Notes: generated by a model from the letters alone, not told the origin. Counted from the first letter of the stretch, positions 27,256-34,512 are shown. The stretch is 37,255 bases of DNA from Mycobacterium innocens (GCF_900566055.1 NZ_UPHQ01000222.1:1-37255), one strand, 5' to 3'. Made by a program: numbers and translations.

Positions 27256-27981
27256 ATGACCAGACTGGCGTCCAAACTGGCACTGGTATCTGTGGCTGCA
27301 GTGGGGCTCAATGTGCCCACCATGGGCTTGGCGCTGCCGCCGAAATCTTGCTTGTGGACGTCTGGCGTGGCGTCCGCTGCCCCCTCGCCCGCACCCTCCC
27401 CAACCTGTGCCAGCGACTTGCGCGAGTGCCTGCATGCCAGCGTGAAGACCGGTCTCTACGGAGTCCGCTACGTGCTGCCCGAGGATGTGGCCCGATGCGT
27501 CGAAGCGTTCAACGCGTGCCGACATGGAGGCGCCGGCGGAGGCGGTAATCCGGTGCCACCCAAATCCACCTCCGCGCAGGGTGGCAGGACAACCCTTCCG
27601 AACCGGTTTGAAATAAGAAACCAGGGAATGGTCAGCGACTGCCAAGTCGACGGCAGCACAGTCAACTGCACATCGCGCTGGGAAACACCGCCCGAGGGTT
27701 ACGTTTCCTTCACTGGAAAATTCACCGGCACACTGTCGGGCCTGACCATGAACGGAACTGCCACATCGCACTCGGAGTACCGTTCGCCGTCGGATCCCGG
27801 CTGCATCTCTAACGAGGACTATTCAGGGCCAGTCACCTACGTCTTCCGCCCTGACGGCGGTGTGACGTTCACAGCAGGACCAAACCAGCGGCACACGTCG
27901 TTCAGCGGCAGTTGCTCAGGCTCGAACTCCGGCACCACTGAGGAAATGAAGGGGACGGCCACGTGGTCGCCGATCGAGTAG
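27256..27981 (+). CDS. Secreted two-module cysteine-rich protein, paralogue 1
   Basis: A 241-residue protein of no family that I recognise. A long signal region (1-42) probably ends at VASA-APSP. Module A (51-92) has four cysteines spaced C-x6-C-x22-C-x6-C (51, 58, 81, 88), resembling a disulfide-stapled helical hairpin. A Gly/Pro/Ser linker (90-112) follows. Module B (about 118-241) is beta-rich with four cysteines (129, 138, 183, 220), the motif TGTLSGLT and the ending WSPIE. The ATG at 27256 has GGAG 6 nt upstream and aligns with the paralogues' starts; an ATG at 27253 also exists. It is the first of three tandem copies. Confidence 0.85.
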   Translation: MTRLASKLALVSVAAVGLNVPTMGLALPPKSCLWTSGVASAAPSPAPSPTCASDLRECLHASVKTGLYGVRYVLPEDVARCVEAFNACRHGGAGGGGNPVPPKSTSAQGGRTTLPNRFEIRNQGMVSDCQVDGSTVNCTSRWETPPEGYVSFTGKFTGTLSGLTMNGTATSHSEYRSPSDPGCISNEDYSGPVTYVFRPDGGVTFTAGPNQRHTSFSGSCSGSNSGTTEEMKGTATWSPIE

Positions 27982-28020
27982 GTGTAAGGCAATGCGACCA
28001 GCAATATTGAGGAACGCAAG

Positions 28021-28740
28021 GTGACCGGATTGGCCGCCAAACTCGCACTCGCCGCAGCGGCTGCGGCCGGGCTGTACGCCCCCACGATCGGAGTGCCCAC
28101 ATCTCTAGGATCTTGTCTGCGCACACCCGGCATCGCATCGGCTGCCCCCTCACCAACGTGCGCCAGCGACCTGCGCGACTGTCTGCATGCCCAGGTCAGG
28201 ACCGGCCTCTACGGCGTCCGGTACGTCCTGCCGGAGGACGCCTCCCGATGTGTCGAGGCCTTCAACGCGTGCCGCCACGGAGGCACCAGCGGAGGCGGGA
28301 ACCCGAATCCGCCCCCCTCGACGTCGGCGAGCGGTAGCACCGGAAAGGGCTTGCCCTCCCACCTCGGCATCAAGACCAGCGGCAACGGCGACAGCCGCTA
28401 CGACTGCCGCATCAGCGGAAACTCCGTTTCCTGCACGGGAACCTTGCTGGCTTCGTTTGGCTCAACGGATTCCTCTGAGGAGCAGTTCACCGGGACTTTG
28501 TCGGGTCTGACCGCCACCGGAACCTTCAAGGGACACCAAACAGGCCACGCACCCGCTGATGCCAGCTGCCGCTACGAGCAAGACCTGACCGGACCCGCCA
28601 CCTACGTCTTCAACCTCGACGGAACCGTGTTGATTCGTCAAGGGCCGGCCCAGATTCAAGGAACCTACAGTTGCGGAGGCCCAACTTCGTACACCGGGAA
28701 GGCCTGGGAGTCGACTGGCACCTGGTCGGCGATGGAGTAA
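28021..28740 (+). CDS. Secreted two-module cysteine-rich protein, paralogue 2
   Basis: A 239-residue paralogue of the gene at 27256. The signal region has the same SCL...GIASAAPSP end. Module A has cysteines 47, 54, 77 and 84 with identical C-x6-C-x22-C-x6-C spacing and is almost identical in sequence; a Gly/Pro linker joins it to module B. Module B is strongly diverged but keeps the DC...SC pair, TGTLSGLT, the TYVFNLDGTVLIRQGP strand and the WSAME ending. The GTG at 28021 has GAGGAA upstream and lies 39 nt after paralogue 1. Function is unknown. Confidence 0.85.
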   Translation: MTGLAAKLALAAAAAAGLYAPTIGVPTSLGSCLRTPGIASAAPSPTCASDLRDCLHAQVRTGLYGVRYVLPEDASRCVEAFNACRHGGTSGGGNPNPPPSTSASGSTGKGLPSHLGIKTSGNGDSRYDCRISGNSVSCTGTLLASFGSTDSSEEQFTGTLSGLTATGTFKGHQTGHAPADASCRYEQDLTGPATYVFNLDGTVLIRQGPAQIQGTYSCGGPTSYTGKAWESTGTWSAME

Positions 28741-28767
28741 CCACGATGATAGAAAGTTGGGACAACA

Positions 28768-29148
28768 GTGAGTAGCCGGATGCTTCAGATCGTCGTCGGG
28801 TCCGCGGTGGTCGCCGTGGGTGTTGTGGGCTGCAACTCGAAGAACAAAGAGCCATCCAGGCCGCCGATCGCCGAGATCAACAACACCATCAATGACGGAA
28901 CATTCGGGGCCACCGACAAGCTGGACTGCGCCGACGGGAAGTCACTGAACATCGCCGGCTCCAACAACACTCTGATAGTGACCGGCAGATGCAACTCGGT
29001 GATCATCGGGGGCGACGCAAACAAAGTCAGTTTCCAGAAGGTGGACACCGAGATCGTCGTGGCGGGGTTGAACAATACGGTCACCTACCACGAGGGAAAC
29101 CCGCAGATTCAGGACCTCGGTTCGGGCAACAGCATCAGCAAGGGCTAG
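28768..29148 (+). CDS. DUF3060-like lipoprotein
   Basis: A 126-residue lipoprotein: signal peptide with lipobox VVGC (Cys22), then a repetitive beta-rich domain. Recurring N-N-T/N-x-V turns (EINNTINDG, LNIAGSNNTLIVTG, GGDANKVSF, VAGLNNTVTYHEG, GSGNSISKG) suggest a small solenoid with one Cys pair (LDCADG and GRCNS). This matches the DUF3060 family of mycobacterial lipoproteins, of unknown function. GTG at 28768, or ATG at 28780. It is inserted between paralogues 2 and 3, with 27-nt and 6-nt gaps, so it is probably cotranscribed and coupled with paralogue 3. Confidence 0.85.
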   Translation: MSSRMLQIVVGSAVVAVGVVGCNSKNKEPSRPPIAEINNTINDGTFGATDKLDCADGKSLNIAGSNNTLIVTGRCNSVIIGGDANKVSFQKVDTEIVVAGLNNTVTYHEGNPQIQDLGSGNSISKG

Positions 29149-29154
29149 CACCAG

Positions 29155-29874
29155 ATGGCTACCAGGCTCTTACCGAAACTGGCACTGGCCACCGTCGCCG
29201 CTGTCGGGCTGTATGTCCCGACCATGGACCTGCCGTCGACGCTGAAGTCTTGCCTGTGGTCATCCGGGGTGGCAGCTGCCGCCCCATCGCCCGCCCCCTC
29301 CCCAACATGCGCCAGTGACCTGCGCGAGTGTCTGCATGCCCACGTCAGGATAGGGCTCTACGGCGTCCGATATGTCCTGCCGGAGGATGTGTCCCGATGT
29401 GTCGAAGCGTTCAACGCGTGCCGACACGGAGGAGCTAGTGGGGGCGGGAATCCGATTCCTCCGACCCCAACTTCGACAAGGGCAAGAAACCAGACCACTT
29501 TGCCGGATCATCTGGGAATCCCCTACTACTCCGACGCCGACTTCGATTGCCGAGTAAATGGAAACTCAATGAAATGCGCGGTAACACATCAGTTAGGGAC
29601 CATGACGGAGAGTGAGGAGATCACCGGAACCCTGTCAGGCTTGACGATGACGGGAACCCACACAAAACGAGTCGAACAATCCGGTTCCGACGGTTGCAAT
29701 TTCGTGACGAGTATCTCCGGTCCAGCCACGCTCGTTTTCAGCCCTGATGGGACGGTGGTGATACGCAAAGGACCGAGTCAGATGGAAGTGACTTACAACA
29801 GCAATTGTGGCAACTCATATACGACGACGATCCCCGAAGAAGAAGCATCCTTCCCCTGGTCGGCAATCAACTAG
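29155..29874 (+). CDS. Secreted two-module cysteine-rich protein, paralogue 3
   Basis: A 239-residue paralogue of 27256 and 28021. It has the same signal region ending VAAAAPSPAPSP and a nearly unchanged module A (cysteines 52, 59, 82, 89). After a Gly/Pro/Thr linker comes a diverged module B with DC...KC, TGTLSGLTMTGT, LVFSPDGTVVIRKGPSQ and the ending WSAIN. The ATG at 29155 lies 6 nt after the DUF3060-like gene, with AAGGG inside that gene's end as ribosome-binding site, so translation is probably coupled. A+T content rises in the module B part, in line with faster divergence. Function is unknown. Confidence 0.85.
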   Translation: MATRLLPKLALATVAAVGLYVPTMDLPSTLKSCLWSSGVAAAAPSPAPSPTCASDLRECLHAHVRIGLYGVRYVLPEDVSRCVEAFNACRHGGASGGGNPIPPTPTSTRARNQTTLPDHLGIPYYSDADFDCRVNGNSMKCAVTHQLGTMTESEEITGTLSGLTMTGTHTKRVEQSGSDGCNFVTSISGPATLVFSPDGTVVIRKGPSQMEVTYNSNCGNSYTTTIPEEEASFPWSAIN

Positions 29875-29938
29875 CCGCAACTCCTAAATCACATCTGGGC
29901 CACAGCGGTGGACTCAGCACTGTCGAAATCGGGCAATC

Positions 29939-30499
29939 ATGCAGATACCTGCAAGTAGAGGAACACCGGTCGCCGTCGCGGCGATGACGGCAGCCGCGCT
30001 CTGGCTGGCGGGCTGCCACTCAACGACGACGGGTAGGCCGCTGGCCGAGCCGGAGAATGGCCGCAAGGACGAACCAGGCAGCACCACCTCGTCCAGCATC
30101 GGCCTGCCGCCCATGAAGCACTTCCGGATCGGCGACCAACGCTACGGCGCTGTGCACGATTGCTACGTCAACGGCAATGCGGTCACGTGCACCCTGAGCA
30201 TGGAAGCGTCGTACTCGGTGCAGTCCTACGAAGGAACCGTGACCGGCACTTTGTCCGGGCTTACGTTGACGGGCACGCAGACCACGCACCAGAGGTACCC
30301 CGACGAGACGGATCGCTCGTGCATCTGGACCACGGATACGTCGGATCCCGTTACCTATGTCTTCAGTTTGGACGGGACGGTGGCGATGCGGGGGGGACCC
30401 GGAGAGGTGCACTCGACTCGCAGTGGCAGTTGCACAGGCTCAGAGTCCGGCAAGGGCGAAATATGGGAAAGTTCCGAGAAGTGGTCGGTGATCGAGTAG
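29939..30499 (+). CDS. Lipoprotein carrying only the C-terminal module of the paralogue family
   Basis: A 186-residue lipoprotein: signal peptide with lipobox LAGC (Cys26), a hydrophilic spacer (27-58), then module B alone. The shared marks are HDCYVNGNAVTC, TGTLSGLTLTGT, RSCIWT, DPVTYVFSLDGTVAMRGGP, SGSCTGS and the terminal WSVIE. Module A (twin C-x6-C) is absent and replaced by the lipid anchor. The ATG at 29939 is used; no strong ribosome-binding site is visible. It is last in the array, 64 nt after paralogue 3. This suggests module B is the common functional domain, tethered or free. Confidence 0.85.
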   Translation: MQIPASRGTPVAVAAMTAAALWLAGCHSTTTGRPLAEPENGRKDEPGSTTSSSIGLPPMKHFRIGDQRYGAVHDCYVNGNAVTCTLSMEASYSVQSYEGTVTGTLSGLTLTGTQTTHQRYPDETDRSCIWTTDTSDPVTYVFSLDGTVAMRGGPGEVHSTRSGSCTGSESGKGEIWESSEKWSVIE

Positions 30500-30664
30500 G
30501 CAGTAATAAGACCCTTCATTCGCAGCTGCGGGTATGGCCGACGGGCCCAATGTCGCCGCCCATGAGGGCCCAACGACCCTAGGGCGGAGCACTCGTAACG
30601 TTTTAGGTTGTGGATTGCCCGCGAGTCGAACGATTCCGCGATCAGGATTTGGAGGAGGGACACC

Positions 30665-31117
30665 GTGAGCAATGCCTATTGGGCCGGCCCGGCGGCAGGC
30701 GAATACGGCGCCGAAGACGACAATCAGCTTCAACCCGAGGACACGCTGATCGACCGGGGCGTCGACGACATCCTCGACGAGGGGTACTCACCGCCGGAGC
30801 GTCCGTACGCACCTGGCGCCTTCGGCCCTTCCGAAACACTGGACCAGCTGCTTGCGGAGGAAGAACCGGATCCGGCATCGCGAATCGATGTGCTGTTGGA
30901 CGAAGACGAACGGCAACGCTCCGATGAAGCCGAGCGCGAAGCCGAGTTTCCGCAGCGCAGCGAGGTCGGACGGGCCCGAGCGGGCCGCCTCGTCGCGCCT
31001 GACCTGGGCTTCGGCGAAGACACCGAGGCAGAACTGGTCGCCGAGGACGTCGGTATCAGCGGCGGCGCCGCCTCGGCTGAGGAAGCCGCGATGCACATCA
31101 TCGAAGACGGCGACTGA
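30665..31117 (+). CDS. Acidic DUF5709-like protein
   Basis: A 150-residue, strongly acidic protein without membrane segment. It contains LIDRGVDDILDEGYSPPERPYAPGAFGPSETLDQLLAEEEPD, the kind of segment that I associate with the actinobacterial DUF5709 family, and a C-terminal EEAAMHIIEDGD. Much of the chain looks disordered; no function is known. The GTG at 30665 has a strong GGAGGAGGG ribosome-binding site. It is followed after 9 nt by the beta-propeller lipoprotein, probably one operon. Confidence 0.82.
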   Translation: MSNAYWAGPAAGEYGAEDDNQLQPEDTLIDRGVDDILDEGYSPPERPYAPGAFGPSETLDQLLAEEEPDPASRIDVLLDEDERQRSDEAEREAEFPQRSEVGRARAGRLVAPDLGFGEDTEAELVAEDVGISGGAASAEEAAMHIIEDGD

Positions 31118-31126
31118 CCGTTCGAC

Positions 31127-32389
31127 ATGGGTCCCCACAGTCGGGCGACGCCCACGATCCGGCGCCGCAGCGGTTGGTGGGCCGCGCTGCTGGCCGTGTC
31201 AGCGGTGGCCGCATGCACTCCGGGGACCAGAACGAATTCGCCCGCCACGCAACCGGCACCCACCGCGACGTCCGGGACGACTGCCCCGATGACCATGCGA
31301 CCGGGTGCGCTGTTCTACACCAAGGCGGGGTCGCTCTACGTCAGCGAACCCGCCGGTACCCCCGGCCGGAAGCTGACGGACGGACCTGCGGACGCGCAGC
31401 CGGCGCCGTCCCCGGACCTGTCGCACGTAGCATTCGTCCGCAAGGCGACAGCCGCCGACTATGGCGGTGAACTGTGGATACTCGACCTGTCACCGCAACT
31501 GGCACCCGTCGGTCCACCGCGGCGGTTGGTGGATCCAGCCGCCCTTCCGCATCGCAGCGGCGACGTACCCGCGATGGTCGCGAGTCCCCGGTGGTCACCG
31601 ACGGGAGAACGGGTGGCCTTCGTCGACAACCCGACCGGTGGGGCGGTGGACGGCGGTTACCTGCTGGTCGCGGCGGCCGACACCGGTGCGCTCGCACCCA
31701 CACAACAGAAGCTGTTCGCCGAATCCGGCTTCGCGTGGGCGCCCGACGGCCGCGACATCGCCTGGGTTCAGGCACGCAGCGACGTGAGACCGGTGGATGT
31801 CAACGTCCTCGCCGTCGGCGGTGAATCCACGCCTTTCGCCACCGACACGAACGCCTCCTCGGTGACTTACTCCAAGGACGGCCAGGCAATACTGTTCGCC
31901 AACGGTGACGCATCCGGGCTGGACGCGGGCGTGCCGGCGTTCGCCGTCCGCACTGGCGGCATCTACTCCGTGGCAGCCTCCGCCCAAACCGGCGGGAAGC
32001 TGCCCGCACCGACTCCGCTGTTCACCAAGCCGGGTTCGTACTACGGCGACATCACGGCCTTGGGCTCCGGCGCCGTGGCGTTCACGACGCAAACTGCCGG
32101 GCAAGGCGCCGCCGATCCATCGAAGACGATCCAGGTCCTCGACGCGGGTTCGTCGCTGCCGCGCACGACGGTCACCGACGTCGCGGTGATGTTGACCTGT
32201 CAAGGCTCCCCTCGCGGAGGGAGCGTTTGTAATGCCGCCCAGCAACCGGTGTGGGGTGCCGGCGACTTCGTCGCCTACCTGGACACTTCCTCCGGCAACT
32301 GGCTGGTGGTAACGGATCTCGACAACCGCAGCCCTACCCGGGTCGACACCGGCGTGGACACCTTTGCGTGGGCGCCGGCGGCGCGATAA
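31127..32389 (+). CDS. Beta-propeller lipoprotein (TolB/WD40-like)
   Basis: A 420-residue lipoprotein: signal peptide with lipobox VAAC (Cys30), a Thr/Pro/Ser-rich linker (31-55), then a TolB-like beta-propeller. Repeated PxPSPDLSHVAFVR, PRWSPTGERVAFVD, FAWAPDGRDIAWVQ and VTYSKDGQAILFAN units are the typical blade pattern. The C-terminal blade ends VDTFAWAPAAR. Such proteins usually scaffold cell-envelope interactions; the partner is unknown. ATG at 31127. It is convergent with the secreted protein at 32395, 5 nt between stops. Confidence 0.85.
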   Translation: MGPHSRATPTIRRRSGWWAALLAVSAVAACTPGTRTNSPATQPAPTATSGTTAPMTMRPGALFYTKAGSLYVSEPAGTPGRKLTDGPADAQPAPSPDLSHVAFVRKATAADYGGELWILDLSPQLAPVGPPRRLVDPAALPHRSGDVPAMVASPRWSPTGERVAFVDNPTGGAVDGGYLLVAAADTGALAPTQQKLFAESGFAWAPDGRDIAWVQARSDVRPVDVNVLAVGGESTPFATDTNASSVTYSKDGQAILFANGDASGLDAGVPAFAVRTGGIYSVAASAQTGGKLPAPTPLFTKPGSYYGDITALGSGAVAFTTQTAGQGAADPSKTIQVLDAGSSLPRTTVTDVAVMLTCQGSPRGGSVCNAAQQPVWGAGDFVAYLDTSSGNWLVVTDLDNRSPTRVDTGVDTFAWAPAAR

Positions 32390-32394
32390 GGACT

Positions 32395-32910
32395 CTAGGT
32401 CTGCTGCGCCCGCACCCACTCGAACAGACCGGTCGGATACGCCTGGCCCTGATACCCCACATATGCCACGCCGAGAAGCTTGTCGGCGTCTCGCGTCCAC
32501 GCGATACCGCCATCTCGGTCGGGCAGGAAGGTGCTCGCGCGTCCGCAGACCACCGACCCGTATCTGGTGCCGTCGGATTTCGTCAGCGGAATGGGAAGAG
32601 ACGATCGCATGCCGGGACACGCCGCAGGCGTCCAATCCGGACCACTCAAGGCGGACGCGAATGCCTCTTGCATCGCTTTGTCATCGCCGAACAGCCAATA
32701 GGTTGCCGCCGTCGGGCCGCCGGGCAGTGAGTTGGCCCCGCAGGTCACAGCGGCAAGTGCCGCACCAGCAGCGGTCGGTTTGCATGCGCCGCTGCCGTAG
32801 CCTGCCGGCAGCACGCCCGTCAAGTCGCTCAGCGGGTCGGCGCCGGCCGGCGCGGCGGTACTCATGGCGGTCGCAACAACGGCGGCAACAATGCAGCTCA
32901 AACGAATCAT
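32395..32910 (-). CDS. Small secreted protein of unknown function
   Basis: A 171-residue secreted protein. The signal peptide (1-24) ends APAGA-DP. The mature domain has four cysteines (in GACKPT, VTCGANS, AACPGM and VVCGRAS) and the segments GPTAATYWLFGDDKAM and GVAYVGYQGQAYPTGLFEWVRAQ, which suggest an extracellular disulfide-bonded domain seen in many small mycobacterial exported proteins. The ATG at 32910 is chosen because it starts the signal peptide; the frame is open further upstream without any support. No function is assigned. Confidence 0.78.
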   Translation of the reverse strand: MIRLSCIVAAVVATAMSTAAPAGADPLSDLTGVLPAGYGSGACKPTAAGAALAAVTCGANSLPGGPTAATYWLFGDDKAMQEAFASALSGPDWTPAACPGMRSSLPIPLTKSDGTRYGSVVCGRASTFLPDRDGGIAWTRDADKLLGVAYVGYQGQAYPTGLFEWVRAQQT

Positions 32911-33005
32911 GAAGCCACGCTCGTTCGTTGAGGTGCTCCTCGTACAGGGACTTTGGACCTCAATGGGCAGGCAACCATTATTGCCCCTGCACAGCGGCTT
33001 TAGTG

Positions 33006-33030
33006 TGCCTCCAGTCGGACTCGAACCGAC
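33006..33030 (-). other. tRNA 3'-end fragment (T arm plus acceptor strand), candidate attachment site
   Basis: On the minus strand a perfect T arm (GTCGG-TTCGAGT-CCGAC, 33030-33014) is followed by a 7-nt acceptor strand TGGAGGC (33013-33007) and discriminator A. This is exactly the 3' end of a bacterial tRNA, but the matching 5' half (GCCTCCA, D arm, anticodon arm) is not found upstream. A nearby GTGCCT (minus strand 33070-33065) can pair with AGGCAC at the end, yet the resulting 66-nt fold has no proper anticodon arm. A tRNA tail copy of this kind is typical of integrative-element attachment sites. Confidence 0.5.
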
Positions 33031-33265
33031 ACTGGGGTTCATGCCACGGCGGTCCGATTCGACCAGGCACCGCCCTGCGCAATCGGCCGAGGTGGTGGCT
33101 GACCGCCAAACAGCAACGACATGATCTCGACCCAGGCGGGTCTGTGAACGCCTTGAGGCGCAATGCGACTTGCAGGGCATCGTTGTCGATGGGCCTGGCG
33201 ACGACAGCCGCGCGGCCACCGGCAGTCGGCAGCGTCTGGGACACACGACGATCTTACCAGCTAGC

Positions 33266-33323
33266 TTGACATATATCAAAAAGGTGGCATCCTGTGGGTG
33301 TGTCGAGTAGTTCGATATATGTC
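33266..33323 (+). promoter_or_regulatory. cadI promoter with split inverted-repeat operator
   Basis: A -35 TTGACA (33266-33271) and a weak -10 near 33288-33293 (CATCCT) precede cadI. GACATATATC (33268-33277), overlapping the -35, is repeated as its exact reverse complement GATATATGTC at 33314-33323, 36 nt apart. AT-rich arms of this kind are common operators of ArsR/SmtB-family metal sensors, which fits the arsR gene downstream. Binding is inferred, not shown. GGAGG near 33335-33339 is the cadI ribosome-binding site. Confidence 0.6.
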
Positions 33324-33348
33324 TCACAAGTAACGGAGGTCTATTCTC

Positions 33349-33828
33349 ATGTCCCGCGTCCAACTCGCCCTCAACGTCGACGATCTCGACAAGGCGATCA
33401 CGTTCTACTCCAAGCTGTTCAACACCGAGCCAGCCAAGCGCAAGCCCGGCTACGCGAACTTCGCTGTTGCCGAGCCGCCACTAAAGCTGGTGCTACTGGA
33501 AAATCCCGGAAAGGGCGGCACGCTCAACCACCTGGGCGTCGAGGTGCAATCGAGCGAAAAGGTGCACGCGGAGATCGCCCGGCTAAGCGGTGAGGGCTTG
33601 TTCGCCGACGAGGAGATCGGAACCACGTGCTGCTTCGCTATCCAGGACAAGGCCTGGGTGACCGGACCAGCCGGGGAGAAGTGGGAGGTCTACACGGTGC
33701 TGGCTGATTCCGAGACCTTCGGATCCAGCCCACAGCACAGCGATCCCGAGACCGAGGATGCGGTCTGCTGCGGCGCCGAATCTAACCGTGAGGGCCAAGA
33801 GGTGACCGCCGGGTCATCGTGCTGCTGA
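33349..33828 (+). CDS. cadI: ArsI/CadI-family metalloenzyme (vicinal oxygen chelate fold)
   Basis: A 159-residue VOC-fold protein of the cadmium-induced CadI / ArsI C-As lyase family. ArsI enzymes cleave the carbon-arsenic bond of trivalent organoarsenicals with Fe(II) and O2. Predicted metal ligands are Gln5, His61 (TLNHLGVEV) and Glu113 (KWEVYTVL), and the arsenical-binding vicinal cysteines are Cys94-Cys95 (GTTCCFAI). Two more Cys pairs (VCC and SSCC) lie in the C-terminal tail and may bind soft metals. ATG at 33349 with GGAGG. It heads the arsenic genes, behind an inverted-repeat operator. C-As lyase activity versus general metal binding is not decidable here. Confidence 0.92.
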   Translation: MSRVQLALNVDDLDKAITFYSKLFNTEPAKRKPGYANFAVAEPPLKLVLLENPGKGGTLNHLGVEVQSSEKVHAEIARLSGEGLFADEEIGTTCCFAIQDKAWVTGPAGEKWEVYTVLADSETFGSSPQHSDPETEDAVCCGAESNREGQEVTAGSSCC

Positions 33829-33834
33829 CGGTTC

Positions 33835-33868
33835 GGGCGGACTCGCGGATGTCCTCGCGGGTCCGCCC
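33835..33868 (+). terminator. Hairpin terminator after cadI
   Basis: Seven nt after the cadI stop, GGGCGGAC (33835-33842) pairs with GTCCGCCC (33861-33868), extended inward by CGCG pairs and a G-T wobble around a small loop. There is no T run after it, as is common for mycobacterial hairpin terminators. It suggests cadI is transcribed separately from arsR. Confidence 0.6.
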
Positions 33869-34097
33869 GCCGGTTGGCCTCACTGTTGGGGTGTGCTTGG
33901 CGTCGATGGCGCGGTGACGAGTCCCCAACGATGCACACGTGAATGATGCTCGACCCGCCCGTCTCCGCCCGCAACGAGCTCACGGCGATGGAGCGACACC
34001 CACCCACAAGCTGCGGCCGATACCGTCACACGCCGGTCCAGGTGTGCGAAACGGCCCGCTCAAACCGGTCTCGTGGGTAAGGCCGGCCATGCACCCG

Positions 34098-34394
34098 TCA
34101 CCGGAGGGCGGCAGTTGGTAACGAGCCGTCGATCGACGCCGCCTCGGCGCGATCGGCCCAAGCGGCGGGCCGACTGGTGGCCGGATTGATCATCAGCGAC
34201 CTGATTTCGACGCGGAGGTAGGAAGTCCAGAAGGTGTGCGGCCAACCGCCCAGTGCCGCAACAAAACTCGAAATCATCTGGTCTGCACCGAGCGCCGCAT
34301 TCGCCACCAACCGCTCCGTGCTTGCGGCCTCATAGAAAGCCTGCCGGTCCTGGACGCGTCGAATCCGGTCATAGACAGAACGGCCTGGACCGGG
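34098..34394 (-). pseudogene. Remnant of a class I methyltransferase-like gene
   Basis: On the minus strand an open stretch after a TAG (34397-34395) reads SVYDRIRRVQDRQAFYEAA and then ERLVANAALGADQM. The VYDRIxRxQDxQAFYE pattern is one I remember from the N-terminus of actinobacterial SAM-dependent methyltransferases. No glycine-rich SAM-binding motif follows: the frame continues with unrelated sequence to a stop at 34098. There is no start signal. It is best read as a truncated and frameshifted fossil; the identification is from a short motif only. Confidence 0.4.
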
Positions 34395-34500
34395 CTAAGT
34401 GGCCGCGGGTGTACGCTCCTCGTCCGCGGAGCGACGCTGGCAAGGCTCTCACGCCCCAATTCCAGTCGTAACTCCGGTTGCGCAATGATTCGATGTCCGT

Positions 34501-34510
34501 CAATATTGAT
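34501..34510 (+). promoter_or_regulatory. Palindromic candidate operator at the arsR start
   Basis: The perfect palindrome TCAATATTGA lies 2 nt before the arsR GTG start at 34513. AT-rich palindromes in this position are typical autoregulatory ArsR sites. There is no ribosome-binding site between it and the start, so arsR may be translated from a leaderless transcript. Confidence 0.45.
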
Positions 34511-34512
34511 GT

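Larger units (their letters stand above)
32911..33345. other. Intergenic region with tRNA fragment and cadI control region
   Basis: This 435-nt stretch holds no supported gene. It contains the upstream region of the secreted protein at 32910, the tRNA 3'-end fragment near 33006-33030, a featureless 33071-33260 segment, and from 33266 the cadI promoter and operator. Short open frames here lack ribosome-binding sites and recognisable sequence. Confidence 0.6.
33869..34512. other. Decayed 0.65-kb gap between cadI and arsR
   Basis: No intact gene is supported. The left part (33869-34097) shows nothing recognisable. The right part holds a methyltransferase-like fossil on the minus strand (34098-34394) and then the arsR upstream region. 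The overall look is of gene remains inside a mobile island. Confidence 0.55.

Noticed and set aside
30541..30590. GC-rich inverted repeats (GGGCCC, CCGCCC/GGGCGG) after the secreted array
   Set aside because: Several competing weak pairings and no T run; a terminator is plausible but not supported enough to list.
33005..33070. Complete 66-nt tRNA gene on the minus strand
   Set aside because: GTGCCT/AGGCAC and GGTC/GACC can pair, but there is no proper anticodon arm and the acceptor strand register is shifted; only the 3' end is convincing.
32911..33363. N-terminal extension of the secreted protein at 32395
   Set aside because: It would run through the tRNA fragment and the cadI promoter; the ATG at 32910 starts a clean signal peptide.
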